Origin: Tipula vernalis
Taxonomy: Eukaryota; Arthropoda; Insecta; Diptera; Tipulidae
Length of the DNA: 64,000 nt
Assembly (NCBI GenBank): GCA_958295665.1
Contig: OY282558.1
Span: forward strand, 189,151,586 to 189,215,585
Reading direction: 5' to 3'
This document shows, in pieces, positions 21,210 through 32,040 of this stretch. Numbering within the stretch: position 1 is the first letter of the stretch; each line of letters opens with the position of its first letter. The notes under the pieces were generated by a model, which was not told where the DNA came from, made no database searches, and saw nothing but the letters and a program-made list of their open reading frames with translations. A program made the translations under genes and the position numbers.

Positions 21210-23866
21210 TCATACGGTTAGCTCATGTGGTTTGATTCGTTTGAGCCGCCTTATTTCGTTTGTACTGTCCAGTAGTTGTACGGCCTCAACGTTGGTGTGG
21301 TTAAGAAGCCTCTTCTCATGTTTAATGGCACATTCGCGGATGACGTCGTCTATCAATTGTATTTTTAGATCATTGTGTATTTCTCTGTTAGTCACAAATC
21401 GGTAAGCGTTGGTGACCATTCGAAGAAATTTATTTTGGCTACGTTGTATAATGTCTCTATTGGATTTATGAGTACAACCCCATAGCTGCGCACCATACAT
21501 CCATATTGGTTTGAAGATAGTCTGGTAGACTAGTCTTTTGCAATACAGGTTCATTTTGGAATGATGCCCAATTAACCAGTACATTTGACGTTGTTTTAAT
21601 CGTATCTGTTCAGCTTTTTGTCTCACATGATGTTTCCAGTTGAGCCTTGAATCTAAATTCAGACCAAGGTATTTAGCCGATTCAGCCTGCGGCACTTGCA
21701 CCCCATTGAGATATATGTGTAGATTGTTATTTGTCGGAGCGTAAATGTCACATGGGTTGATTTGAGCTCATTAAGCACTATTTTCCAGTCAACTGTCCAT
21801 TTAGTAACGTCGTTCATTGCTCGTTGAAGATTTTCCACTGCCCTTGGTTGTGATTCGTCTACTGACATAATTACAGTGTCATCAGCGAACGTGCCGATGA
21901 ATGTTTTATTCGTTGTAGGTATGTCCGCAGTGTAGATAAGGTAGAGGAGGGGTCCCAATACGCTTCCCTGCGGAACTCCCGCTAGAGTTGGATAAAAGTC
22001 AGAACATGTTTCTTCATGGATGACTCTGAATTGGCGATCAGAGAGGTATGATTCAAGCAGCTGGCAATAGTTTTGTGGTAGCATTTTGCTCATCTTGAAT
22101 GTCAATCCCTCGTGCCAAACCCTATCAAAGGCTTGAGATACATCCAGAAATACGGCGGGGCAATATTTCTTTTCTTCTAACGCTTGCTCTATTACCGTAG
22201 TTATTCGATGGACTTGATCTATTGTAGAGTGGTTATTCCTGAATCCAAATTGAAAATCAGGAACGTTTACCATTGGCTTTAGACGTTTTAGTAGTAGTTT
22301 TTCAAACAGCTTTGATAAGGTCGGAAGCAGTGAAATTGGTCTGTATGATGTTACTTCTTCATCTGGTTTACCTGGTTTCTTCAACATAATTATTTGAGCC
22401 GTTTTGAAGCATTTGGGTATATACTTCAATCTCATACAGGCATTAAATAATTATGTGATCATGATGATTGCTTTGCGTGGAAGTTCCTTGAATAGACCCG
22501 GTGATATTTCATCAATTCCTGGTGCCTTTTTTTGACTAAGACTTTTGTCGATTTCTTCAGCAATTTCCATTGGCGTGACCCTTTTAAAATCCTGATTTGG
22601 TTGATAGACAGGTGTTACGTCAATGTTGGATTGAATGTCATGGGGTTGAAACACTGTTGCTAGGTGTTGAGCTAAGAGTTCCGCTTTTTCTTTGTCATGT
22701 CGAACCCAATTGCCTTGAGCATTTCTTATAGGTGATACTCGAACTACAGGTCGTTTAAATTTTCTGGTTGCTTTCCATAACGAGTAGTCCTTATCCATTT
22801 CTGGACCTAGCCCGCTTAAGTAGTTGTCGAAGCAATCCTGTTTGAAGCTTTTGATTAGCCTATTGACTTTGTTACTTATTCGATTGAAGGTGGTTTTGTC
22901 AGCGGGATTTCTGGTGAGATGCCATATTCTCCTTGCCTTTCTCCTTTCCTTGATTTGTTCCCTGATTTCAGCCGGGTATTTGACTTCAATCTCCGCTTTG
23001 TCCTTTAATTCTGGAGTAGCTAGACTGGCGGCCATACGAGTGTATTCAATGAAATTGTTTGTTTGTTGTTCTAATTCTTCATTACTTTTAATACTAACTT
23101 TTAATTCAACTAGCTCTTCCAGTTTTTCTCTGAAGAGGTCCCAATCCGTGAATCTATTAGTAAGGTTTTGCTTCTTTTTTTTCTTGATGACTATAGCGCT
23201 TACTGACAACAGTACAGGAATGTGATCAGATGTTAAGTCGTTAATTCCTTCGACACTAGTGTAATTGGATGAAATACCTTTTATGATGAAGAAATCAAGC
23301 AAATCTGGTATTTTTCCTGCATCCGTTGGCCAATACGTTGGCCTCCTTGGAGACAGATATTCACATTTGTTTTCATGAATGGCATTGAACAAAGCATTTC
23401 CTTTCCCAGGAGAAATTAGCCTGGAACCCCAAGCTGTATGTTTTATATTATAGTCCCCTCCAATAATAAATCTTGGACCGAGCTTATTAAAGACGTTATT
23501 AAATTGTAACTTCGTTGGTGTATGCCGTGGAGGACAGTATGCTGCCGCAATATTTAGATCTGCGCCATTATATTGGATTGAGATAACAGTTGCTTGCATG
23601 TAGCTTTCTCGAATATCCTCTTGTTGATTATGTTTGATATTATTTTTAATTAGTACAGCTGAACCACCTCTGGCTCTTTCACTAGGATGGGTTGTCCAGT
23701 AGGAATTAAATCCCTTTATTCTAAAAAAGCTTTTGTTGGAGAAGTGCGTTTCTGAAATAAGTGCAATATCTATGTTGTTTGTATGGAGAAATATTTCCAG
23801 TTCTTGGGCTCGTTGGTTGAGCCCATTAGCGTTCCAAGTTACAATGCGTAGGAACGAGTTAATCAT
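21210..23866 (-). pseudogene. Jockey-like ORF2: AP endonuclease and reverse transcriptase
   Basis: It starts at ATG 23866, overlapping the ORF1 stop as ATGA. The endonuclease covers residues 1-about 230: VTWNANGL, LISETHF, GGDYNIKH, LTSDHIPVL. The RT follows in the second segment (22435-21659): PGKPDEEVTSYRPISLLPT, VFLDVSQAFDRVWHEGL, AGVPQGSVLGP and FADDTVIM. The C-terminal segment (21701-21210) has KYLGLNLDSRLNWKHH and MYGAQLWGC. Two lesions split it: an in-frame TAA at 22451-22453 and a one-base frameshift near 21745. ORF2 nicks the target and primes cDNA synthesis there. It would be near full length for Jockey-group ORF2 if unbroken. Confidence 0.8.
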
Positions 23867-24969
23867 TTGTGTGTATGCTGACTTTTTTTGCTAGGCGGAT
23901 AGAAATTAATTTCTAGTTTTGCCACCCTTTCTGTTAAGTGACCAAGTGTCTGTTGAATTTGACTAAGCTTTTTAATAATTTCAAAGTTATTAGACTCGTT
24001 ATTAACTTCTATATGTTTGTTGTTTTGGTTTGATTCATCAGCAGATAACTTGGTGATTTGCGCATAGGATAATCCAACTGTGGATGGTGTGATTGTTGTT
24101 TGTGGTTTAGCAGCTTTGGTTTGTAATCGCTGTACTACTCTTGTTCTATTATTCTGTTGACTTTTAATTTTGTTCTGATATACACAGCATCCTTTATAAT
24201 TTGCAGTATGTCCTTGTTGTTGACAAAGAGCACATGAAGGCGCGATATCTGGTTGTTTTTTGCATTTTGTCGTGTGATGATCTCCAGCACATTTAACGCA
24301 TTTGGTTTGACGATAGCAAAAACTCTTGGTATGTCCAAGTTGTTGACAATTCGTACATTGTGGAATGTCCCTTGTCTTGTTAGGTGGCTCAATTTTAACT
24401 ATACAGTACGCAAGTTTCTTGATGTTGTATACTTCTTTATTGTTGTCTTTTTGTTTTAAGTCGATGTAAAACAATGGAAAGTGTTTCTTGTCTTTTACAC
24501 CATTAGTTGTGACCATTTTGTATATGTTAGTAATACCTGCGACTTCATGTCCCATTTTTTCTAAGTCTGCTTTAATTACATCGTGACTAATGGAAGATGG
24601 TAAGCCTCTGATAACTACTCTATAAGCCTTTTCGCTCTTCAGCTGATAGGTATGATATTCTATATTTTCGGATTGGTTGCTGGGTTCTTTTTTTAATTCT
24701 TTCAGTAATTTTTGACATTTCTGTAATCATTTTCATTTTGAAATGTAATTTTAATGTCACTATTTGAAAGCGCCTTAAAATTAGTTGATTCACTAGTGGT
24801 TTTTATTACTTTTTGTCGAAAAAGTTCGAAATTTTTGATATTGCTCACGTTAATGGGTGGAGGCAGTGGTATTTTTGGGGTTTTCTGTTCGGTGTTATTG
24901 ATCACAATTTGTGTAGTATTTTTTGGAGGAGTTTTCGTTTTTGAACGCCTGCGTTTCCTAGCATTTCTG

Positions 24970-24972
<3 letters not shown>
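23863..24972 (-). pseudogene. Jockey-like ORF1: PRE_C2HC/zinc-knuckle RNA-binding protein
   Basis: Minus-strand order: a basic N-terminal part ([17 protein letters not shown]), then AYRVVIRGLPSSIS, the hallmark of the domain preceding the knuckles in Jockey-group ORF1, then three knuckle-like motifs: CTNCQQLGHTKSFC, CVKCAGDHHTTKC and CALCQQQGHTANYKGC. A heptad-like helix ends the protein (LSQIQQTLGHLTERVAKLE). A frameshift near 24730 separates the first part from the rest, and the original start is lost in the TA tract. The protein coats element RNA. Its TGA overlaps the ORF2 ATG by ATGA, suggesting coupled termination-reinitiation. Confidence 0.75.
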
Positions 24973-25021
<49 letters not shown>

Positions 25022-25026
25022 CAGAA

Positions 25027-25105
<79 letters not shown>

Positions 25106-25109
25106 TATA
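24962..25109. repeat. (TA)n tract with an embedded 68-bp palindrome
   Basis: TA runs at about 24972-25019 and 25030-25109 flank TAACAGAAATG. The left part, 24962-25029, reads CATTTCTGTTAATATA...TATATTAACAGAAATG, a perfect inverted repeat. The tract separates the LINE from the Tc1-like element. Confidence 0.92.
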
Positions 25110-25222
25110 CAAATGGCCAGAATTATAAAGCACCCCTCCCAAATTGCAGTATCTACAAAACGAATGAAGACAAAAATTAAAACTCAATATTTTTAGGAAA
25201 TACTTTTTATATTTTATTAATT

Positions 25223-26390
25223 TTAGTATTTTGTAGGTCCTCCTTTGGCTTTGATGACAGCCAGGACTCTTTTATTCATCGACCGTACTAATTTTTCGCA
25301 GGTATTTCTCGATATATTTTTCCATTCCTCTGTCAGCGCATGTTTGAGGTCTTCCTTTGAAGTCATACTGCGATCCTTGATTTTTTTTTTAAAATTGACC
25401 ACAAATTTTCAATGGGATTTAGGTCTGGTGACTGGGCGGGCCAGTCCATGACTCGAATTTGTTTTTTTCGAAACCAACTCATCGTAACGCGGGAAGTATG
25501 GCAGGGGGCATTATCCTGTTGATAAATTATCGAAGAAATATCCGTTTCCCCAAAGATTTGCCGAATTGAGGCATTCAATGCAGCCTCGAGGACGGTAACA
25601 TAGTTGGTACTGTTCATCGGACCCTCACAAAACAACAGTTTTCCCACCCCTGATGATGCCATATAACCCCACACCATCAGTTTACCCCCTCCATGCTTTA
25701 CGGTAGGCACTATACAATCAGGATTGTATGCTTCTACGACTCTTCTTCTTACGATGGTTGCGCCAGGAGTTCCAAAAATCTATAAGAATTCCATCAAATT
25801 TAACATAAATTTCTCTATTAATTCTTTTAAAATACATAGCACAATTTTTTATTTTTTTTTTGACTAATTATTTTTTAATATTTATTTTTTATATTTACCT
25901 CAAAAGTAGATTCATCTGACCAAACAACTCTCGCCCAATCCACGTCATTCCAATGTTTGTGTTCTCGAGCCCATCTCAAGCGACTTTTTATGTTGGTAAG
26001 TGAGAGCAAAGGTTTTTTTCTTGCTTTACAACCTTTCAATCCAGCTTGCAGGAGCCTTCTTCCAACTGTCCGTGCCGAAATGTGAACTTCTTGTTCTGTT
26101 AAATGCTCTGCAGCTATCTCAGCAGATGTTTTTCTTCGGTTTTTGAGAGATTTTCGCACAATTTGTCGATCGTCTCTTACCGAAGTGATACGATTTCTGC
26201 CTGAGCGTAGTTTATAGACATAGTCCCCGGTCTCTTTAACCCTTTTCAATGTAGATTGAACTGCTCCACGAGAGCATTTTAATTTTTGGGATATTTTAAT
26301 TTGGCTTACACCCTGGGAATCCAACAACACAATTTGTGCCCTTATTCCTTCACTGAGTTGGCACGCTTTAGGCATAATTATCACAAACAC
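25223..26390 (-). pseudogene. Tc1-like DD34E transposase with probable intron
   Basis: Exon 1 (26390 or ATG 26375 to 25899) has the paired HTH region (SEGIRAQIVLLDSQGVSQ... RGAVQSTLKR) and the first Asp in VVWSDESTFE. A 119-base AT-rich segment, 25898-25780, starts GTAAAT and ends TTATAG. Leaving it out joins the frame at the expected place before FGTPGATIVRRR. Exon 2 has GGGKLMVWGYM, the second Asp (QQDNAPCHTS) and Glu (DLNPIENLWS), DD34E. Lesion: a ten-base A run (25390-25381 read on minus) shifts the frame after LWSILKKK, so the last 50 or so residues (to a TAA at 25223) are out of frame. The enzyme cuts and pastes at TA. Confidence 0.75.
25780..25898 (-). other. Probable spliceosomal intron in Tc1 transposase
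   Basis: GAG|GTAAAT at the donor and CTTATAG|ATT at the acceptor, minus strand, 119 bases, phase 0, strongly AT-rich with in-frame stops. Removal restores the DESTFE...FGTP continuity typical of Tc1 transposases. Confidence 0.6.
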
Positions 26391-26653
26391 ACTTTTTTTC
26401 TCAAAAAACTCTTTTTGATTTAAAACACTTTATGTGAAGACTGCACACGATCAAATACAAAACTAAAATAAAAAAATTTTACGACGCTACAACTTCTTGT
26501 TAAGAACCTAAAAAAAAAAAAAAATTGGTGATTTTCAATAATTAAGGGTCGCATTCGGTGGGATGACTCGTTCGTTAACACCCATTGTTTCGAAAGACAT
26601 AATATTAATATATAATGCTAATAGATAGGGGTGCTCTATATTTTTGGCCAAGG

Positions 26654-26654
<1 letters not shown>

Positions 26655-26705
<51 letters not shown>
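26655..26705. repeat. (TA)n microsatellite right of the Tc1-like element
   Basis: About 51 bases of TA directly after the right terminal repeat. It is the right-hand limit of the TA-linked chain of insertions. Confidence 0.93.
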
Positions 26706-26710
<5 letters not shown>

Positions 26711-26842
26711 ATACATAATTGATTTTATCTAATTTGATTTAATATTTTGTGACGGAAGATAGTGACGCCGTTTCTGAAGACAAGATATCTTTATTATTTA
26801 ATTTTAGTAATAGTATCTGAAGTATCATTTTAATTAGCGAAC

Positions 26843-28465
26843 ATGTATTTATATTTTAAATGTAAGGACACATTTGCAACCATACACAAGTTGATTGTTC
26901 ATTTAAAATATGTTCACATGTTAAAGTCTAATGACAATTTCAAATGTGACCAATCAAGTTGTCCTCAATCTTTTTCTTCATTACGAACATTTAATTTTCA
27001 TTTAAAAAATTCTCATAACAATGCATTAGAAAATACTCATAATTTGAACAACGAATCTTGTAAACAATTACATATTATAAGGGAAAATAGATGTAGTACG
27101 CAGGATGCGAAATTATCTTTAGCACAAATTCAGGAAAATATTAAAACGAATTCTTTAATTTTTGTTTATAAATTAAATAGTTACAGCCATTTAACAAATA
27201 AACAAATTGAAGAAATTTTAAAAGAATTTTCGGAAAATATTTCTCAAATGTTCGCTCTTATAAAGTCAGTTCTTTTAGAAGAGGTAAATTCAGCTAGAGA
27301 AGAATATATAGTATTGTAAACCTTTTAAATATTTGCTCTCAACCATGTAATGAAATTGCCCAATCAATTTACGATAGAAAAAATTGTAAAAAAAAACATT
27401 CATGGTGGTACTTCACGATTATCGGAAGTTGAGCTGAAAGGGGTTCTTTCACCTATAGTATTCCAAATGAAATCTTTTTTCGAACTTCCCAATATGTTGC
27501 TTGATGTTAGAAATTATATGAAAGAATTGGAAGATGTAAAATATATAAAACATTTTATTCAGGGCGAATTATGGAAAACTAAATTAAAACAATTGGGCAA
27601 TAAAATCGCAATACCATATTTTCTTTATTATGATGACGTAGAAGTAAATGATCCAATTGGGAGTCATGCAGAGGTGCAAACAATTGCTTCGTTTTATTAT
27701 AGCTTCCCAGTATTACCCTTGGATAAAATTTCCAAACTTGAAAATATTTTTCCAGCAATGTTTCTAAAATCTGCAATTTTTAAAAAAGTTGGAAGCAATA
27801 GAGTACTACAGAAACTAATTGAAATTTTAAAAGACCTTGAGATAAATGGGATACTGCTACATACCGATAAGGGAGATTTTTAAGCTTATTCCATTCTGGG
27901 CCTTGTTATAGGAGACAACAAAGCATTAAATGATCTGCTCTGTTTTTCAAAAAGCTTCACTCACAATTATAATTGAAGGTTTTGTTTAATGCATAAAAAG
28001 GATACGCAATCTCTATTATGTGAAGATACACTATAATGGTCTGTGATCGTGATAATTATAGCAGCCAAATTGTGTTAGGGAATTACAAACAAACCGGAAT
28101 TGCTTCAGAATCTCTTCTTAATACAATTCCAGCATTTCAAATTACTGAAAACTTTTCTGTGGATGTAATGCATAATGCATTTGAAGGAATTGTCAAATTT
28201 GGTTTATGTAGTTAAAGTTCTCAATTTTTTTATTGGTAATATAAATTTTGATCTAGAAACTTTCAATTTCAGATTAAGAAATTTTAATTATGGTAAAATC
28301 GAAATTCGAAATAGATGTGAGGTTATTAAGGAAAACCATTTAAAAGCAGAAACACTTCATCTTTCTGTAAGGGAGGCTTACAGTATGTTACATTTTTTTC
28401 CATTATTAGTAGGAGATTTAGTAGATGGAATATCGCTTAATATGTATATCAATGAAATAATTTGA
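26843..28465 (+). pseudogene. Decayed C2H2/tnp2-like (CMC-type) transposase, copy 1
   Basis: First frame (26843-27319): a C2H2 finger, FKCDQSSCPQSFSSLRTFNFHL...H. Second frame (27350-27883): IPYFLYYDDVEVNDPIGS, aligning with FYADAFEVCNPLGS of the larger copy at 36434-38950; this Asp region is the first acidic site of tnp2-like transposases. Broken frames from 27900 on show VIGDN and CRFCLMH (compare ADN and CRFCH in the other copy), then SVDVMHNAFEGIVKFGL. That last motif recalls the DVMHIEKN motif of CACTA/EnSpm tnp2. The last readable piece ends at 28465. At least five frame changes or stops. No terminal repeats recognised. It is a diverged relative, in inverted orientation, of the element at 33992. 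Confidence 0.55.
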
Positions 28466-29383
28466 AATATTTGTATAATTAAGAAAAGTAGAACTGATTA
28501 TTTTTATTAGTATTATAAGAATGAAAATACCAATAATTTAGATAGGTATTATGATTTATTAAATTTAAGTGAAATACATATTGTAATTTGGTATAGAAAC
28601 TCTTTAGTTAATACGAACGTACATTATATTTATATAATTGAAAAGCTGATTTAATTTTTTTATGAAATTATATTATGAAATAAATTTTTTATAAAATCAA
28701 TTCTGTCAATTTGTGTTTTACTCGTACTGAATTAATCCATGTTTGTTTAATATATTCAACACTTTATTCTTATACCATGGATTTTCTAGTACAATGTTAA
28801 CAATGCCTCTTATTTTATTAAAGTGAACGTTAATTCCAAGCACAATATTCTAAAACGTTAACCATAAGTTTGTCAAATTATGAAATTTTCCGTAATATTT
28901 TTAGTAAATCTGTTTCGTATTTCATGAAATCAGAAACATACTTCCAGCACAATATTCTAGAATATAGTATTTACCACATTTTGCTGAAATTATGACGATT
29001 TGAAGCATATGTTTAGAACAATTGATGCTTATTTCTTACAAATGAATGCATATTTATAACGCAATTTGCTAAATTGTTCACTACATTTTTTCTCAACTTT
29101 TGAAATTTTTAGATTGTTTTTAGTTAATCAATTTCTTACTTCCTGAAATTTATTGCAACATTTCAGCATAATTTTCTAAAATATTAGTCATATTTTTCTC
29201 AAATTATGACTAAGTTTCTTATTATTCAAAAAAATGAAAATTCTTTAATCAAGTAAAGTATCTCTCAAGGTAAGTAAAGTTACACGAGGCTCCAAATCGG
29301 TCTGTCATATGCACAATATATGTTGATTATGCTTAATTATTAAAATAATTTCCAAGTGTGAGAAAGACCGCGCTTGGTTTCTA
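28466..29383. repeat. AT-rich non-coding stretch with ~109-bp degenerate tandem repeats
   Basis: No gene. Four related units begin near 28840 (GCACAATATTCTAAAACG), 28947 (GCACAATATTCTAGAATA), 29059 and 29166 (GCATAATTTTCTAAAATA), spacing about 107-112 bases, each followed by a (C/T)TCAAATTATGA-like segment. Confidence 0.5.
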
Positions 29384-31930
29384 GCAATTCAAATTATTAA
29401 AGGATATCATACAACTGGCATATTTGGAGTAGTTTATCGATCATTTCAAACAACGAATGCAGTATTCTTAAGTCACTTCGATGAATGGTTAGAAAATGTC
29501 ATAAACCACAACAAAAATAATTTTATTTTCGGTGATTGCAATATTGATGTTAAATCCAATGAATTTTACAGTGTTAAATTAAAACAGTTGATCACAGATA
29601 ATAGATTGATTCAGATAGTAAATGATCATACTAGAGTTACATATAACAGCAAGAGCTTAATAGATATATTAATTACTAATTCACAGAATATTCGATATGA
29701 AGTAGTCAAAGAACAACAAATTAGCGATCATTACATGTTAGCTGTTAGTATAAATAATAAAACGAAAATGCCAGCAGAAGAAGTTGCAGCAGTAGAAATA
29801 AGATCATGGAAAAATTACTCTTCTGAATCAATAAACAACTCTTTAAATCAAAAACTACTGGGATTTCAAGGAGGTGCAGAAATAAACCAGAAAGCTGAAC
29901 TTTTAGTATTAAAGTTAAAAACCTGTGTGAATGAATTGACACATATGGCAACAATTCGAAGAGAGAATAAAATACCATGGTTCTCTCAAAACTTAAAGTC
30001 GTTGAAACAAGATAAATTACGTAACTATGGCGTTTTAAAAATTTTTAATTCAAAGGATAACTGGGATAATTATAAAAAATCCAGAAATTTGTATAAACAA
30101 TCACTGAGGAAAGAGCAATCAATTTATTTCAAAAGTAAATTCATCGAAAACAAAAATAAACCAAAAGAACTTTGGAAAACGTTAAAATCGATGTATAAAA
30201 CTAAAAATAAAACACAGTGGAATATTCAATTTAACAATAAAATAATAACTGAGAAGCACGAATTAGCTGAGGCTCTAAATCAGCCATTTGTATCCAGTGT
30301 GATTAATATTCACAATAGTATTCCTGAAGTAAAGGATTGGGATTTTTCGGATGTGGATAAATGCTCAGAAAAATTCTGTTTTCAAAATGTAACTCATCAG
30401 GATTTATCCAAAATTATAAGTAGCATGAATTCTAATGCAGGAATAGATGGAATAAATCGAACTGTCATGATGGATGCGATGAAAAATCAAATATTCTCAA
30501 AAAATTTCACAGAGTTAATTAATCAAAGTTTAAATCAAGCTAAAGTACCTGAATCATGGAAAATATCAACAGTAATACCAATTCCCAAAACTACTAAACC
30601 GAAGACACCAGAAGAATTACGCCCAATCAATATGTTGCCACCGTATGAAGCGATAATGGAACGTGTAATTAAAAATCAATTAATCAACCACATTAACAAA
30701 AATAATATACTAGTCGACCAACAATCCGGATTTCGAGAGCTGCACTCATGCGAAACAGCATTAAATCTAATGCTAGATAACTGGAAGGCAGAAATAAATG
30801 ATAAAAAAGTTGTGGTTTAAGTTTTCCTGGATTTTAAACGTGCTTTTGAAACAATCGATAGAAAAATTTTGCTTAAAAAGCTCATTAAATATGGAGTACA
30901 AGGGAAAGAACTTGAATGGTTCACTAATTATCTCGAAGGAAGGCAACAATACACAAAGATAGATAACTGTGTCTCTAAATTGACACCAAACAATCTAGGA
31001 GTTCCCCAGGGATCTATATTAGGACCATTGCTTTTCATCTTATATATTAATGATATAGTCACAGTCATAAAAGATTGTAAAGTGAATATGTTTGCAGATG
31101 ATACGCTAATTACAACTTCTGCACCAACCCTTATAGAAGCTGTACAAAAAATAAACCAAGATTTAGAGAATTTAAGGAAATGGTTAATGTTCCACAAACT
31201 ATCACCTAATATTTCAAAAACTAAGTATATGGTAATGTCAATAAGGACTACAATAGAATGTGATGAAAATATAAAAGTAGATAACCAAATCATAGATCGT
31301 GTAAAAAAATATAAATACCTGGGTGTTGTTATTGATGAAAATTTAAATTTCAACGATCATTTGGACTATATTGCTAAAAAGATGAATAAAAAATTGGGAC
31401 TTTTTAATAGAATTAAGGACAAACTGCCGCTTGAAACAAAGATTATATTCTACAAATCAATTGTTGCCCCACATATTGACTATTGTTCATCAGTATTTTT
31501 TATAATGAACCAAACACAAATATATCGTCTCCAAAAGATACAAAATAGATTTATGCGAGCTATTTTAAGGGCAGAAAGTAGAACCTATATACGAGAAATG
31601 CTTGAAGTGTTGGAGTGGAAGTCCATAAAGCAGAGGATTAACTTTAACGTTCTGAAATTGTTGTTTCGCCTTGAAAACGGAGTACTTCCAAATTACTTAG
31701 ATTCAATGCTATGCACTAATAGAGAAGTTCACAACTATAATACAAGAAACACTCATTTTCGATTGCCGCTATATAGTAAATCATTTTGCCAACGATCATT
31801 AGCCTACAATGGAGTTAAGCTATATAATTCACTAAGTAATTTTTATACTTTGGGTGAATTAAGAGAATTAAAGTACGAGAATTTTCTAAATTTGTTAAAT
31901 ATATTCATTAAAGATAACATTAGTATTTAG
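29384..31930 (+). pseudogene. CR1/L2-like ORF2: endonuclease (partial) and reverse transcriptase
   Basis: Endonuclease remnant: GIFGVVYRSF, FGDCNIDV with its catalytic Asp, KSLIDILITN, ISDHYMLAV. A linker and the RT follow: ISSMNSNAGIDGINR, IPIPKTTKPKTPEELRPINM, DFKRAFETIDR, LGVPQGSILGPLLF and MFADDTLI, the active site. The C-terminal part reads KKYKYLGVVIDENLNF and IDYCSSVF. The only clear lesion is a TAA at 30818-30820, in frame, just before VFLDFKRAF; the frames before and after it are the same. The product copies its RNA at a nicked target. The KYGVQGKELEWF region favours CR1/L2 over Jockey. Confidence 0.75.
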
Positions 31931-32040
31931 ATAAACTTAAGTAAAACTTACTATTATTTAATTTAATTAATTAAAACCAAAAAAATAAAAATGTCATATA
32001 TTGATAAATAAATAAAATAAAATAAATAAATAAAATTAAT
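29384..32040 (+). mobile_element. CR1/L2-type LINE, 5'-truncated
   Basis: It carries only ORF2 from inside the endonuclease to the end, then a short 3' UTR and a simple tail of AATAA/TAAA units (about 32005-32040) rather than poly(A), which suits the CR1/L2-like branch. The 5' truncation is near 29384, where an in-frame TAG stands just upstream. Confidence 0.7.

Larger units (their letters stand above)
21045..24972 (-). mobile_element. Jockey-like non-LTR retrotransposon, 5'-truncated
   Basis: Read on the minus strand: ORF1 (nucleic-acid-binding, three zinc knuckles), ORF2 (endonuclease plus RT), a short 3' UTR and a 25-base A tail (T run at 21045-21069). The 5' end runs into a TA tract inside ORF1, so the copy is truncated. 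TA on both sides prevents recognition of a target duplication. Lesions are few: one frameshift in ORF1, one stop and one frameshift in ORF2. Confidence 0.82.
25110..26654 (-). mobile_element. Tc1-like DNA transposon, 1545 bp
   Basis: Imperfect terminal inverted repeats of about 28 bp (left CAAATGGCCAGAATTATAAAG..., right, reversed, GCCTTGGCCAAAAATATAGAG...) share TGGCCA and AGCACCCCT. TA flanks both ends (25108-25109 and 26655-26656), themselves part of longer TA runs. Size and a single DD34E transposase on the minus strand are standard for Tc1. Confidence 0.82.
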
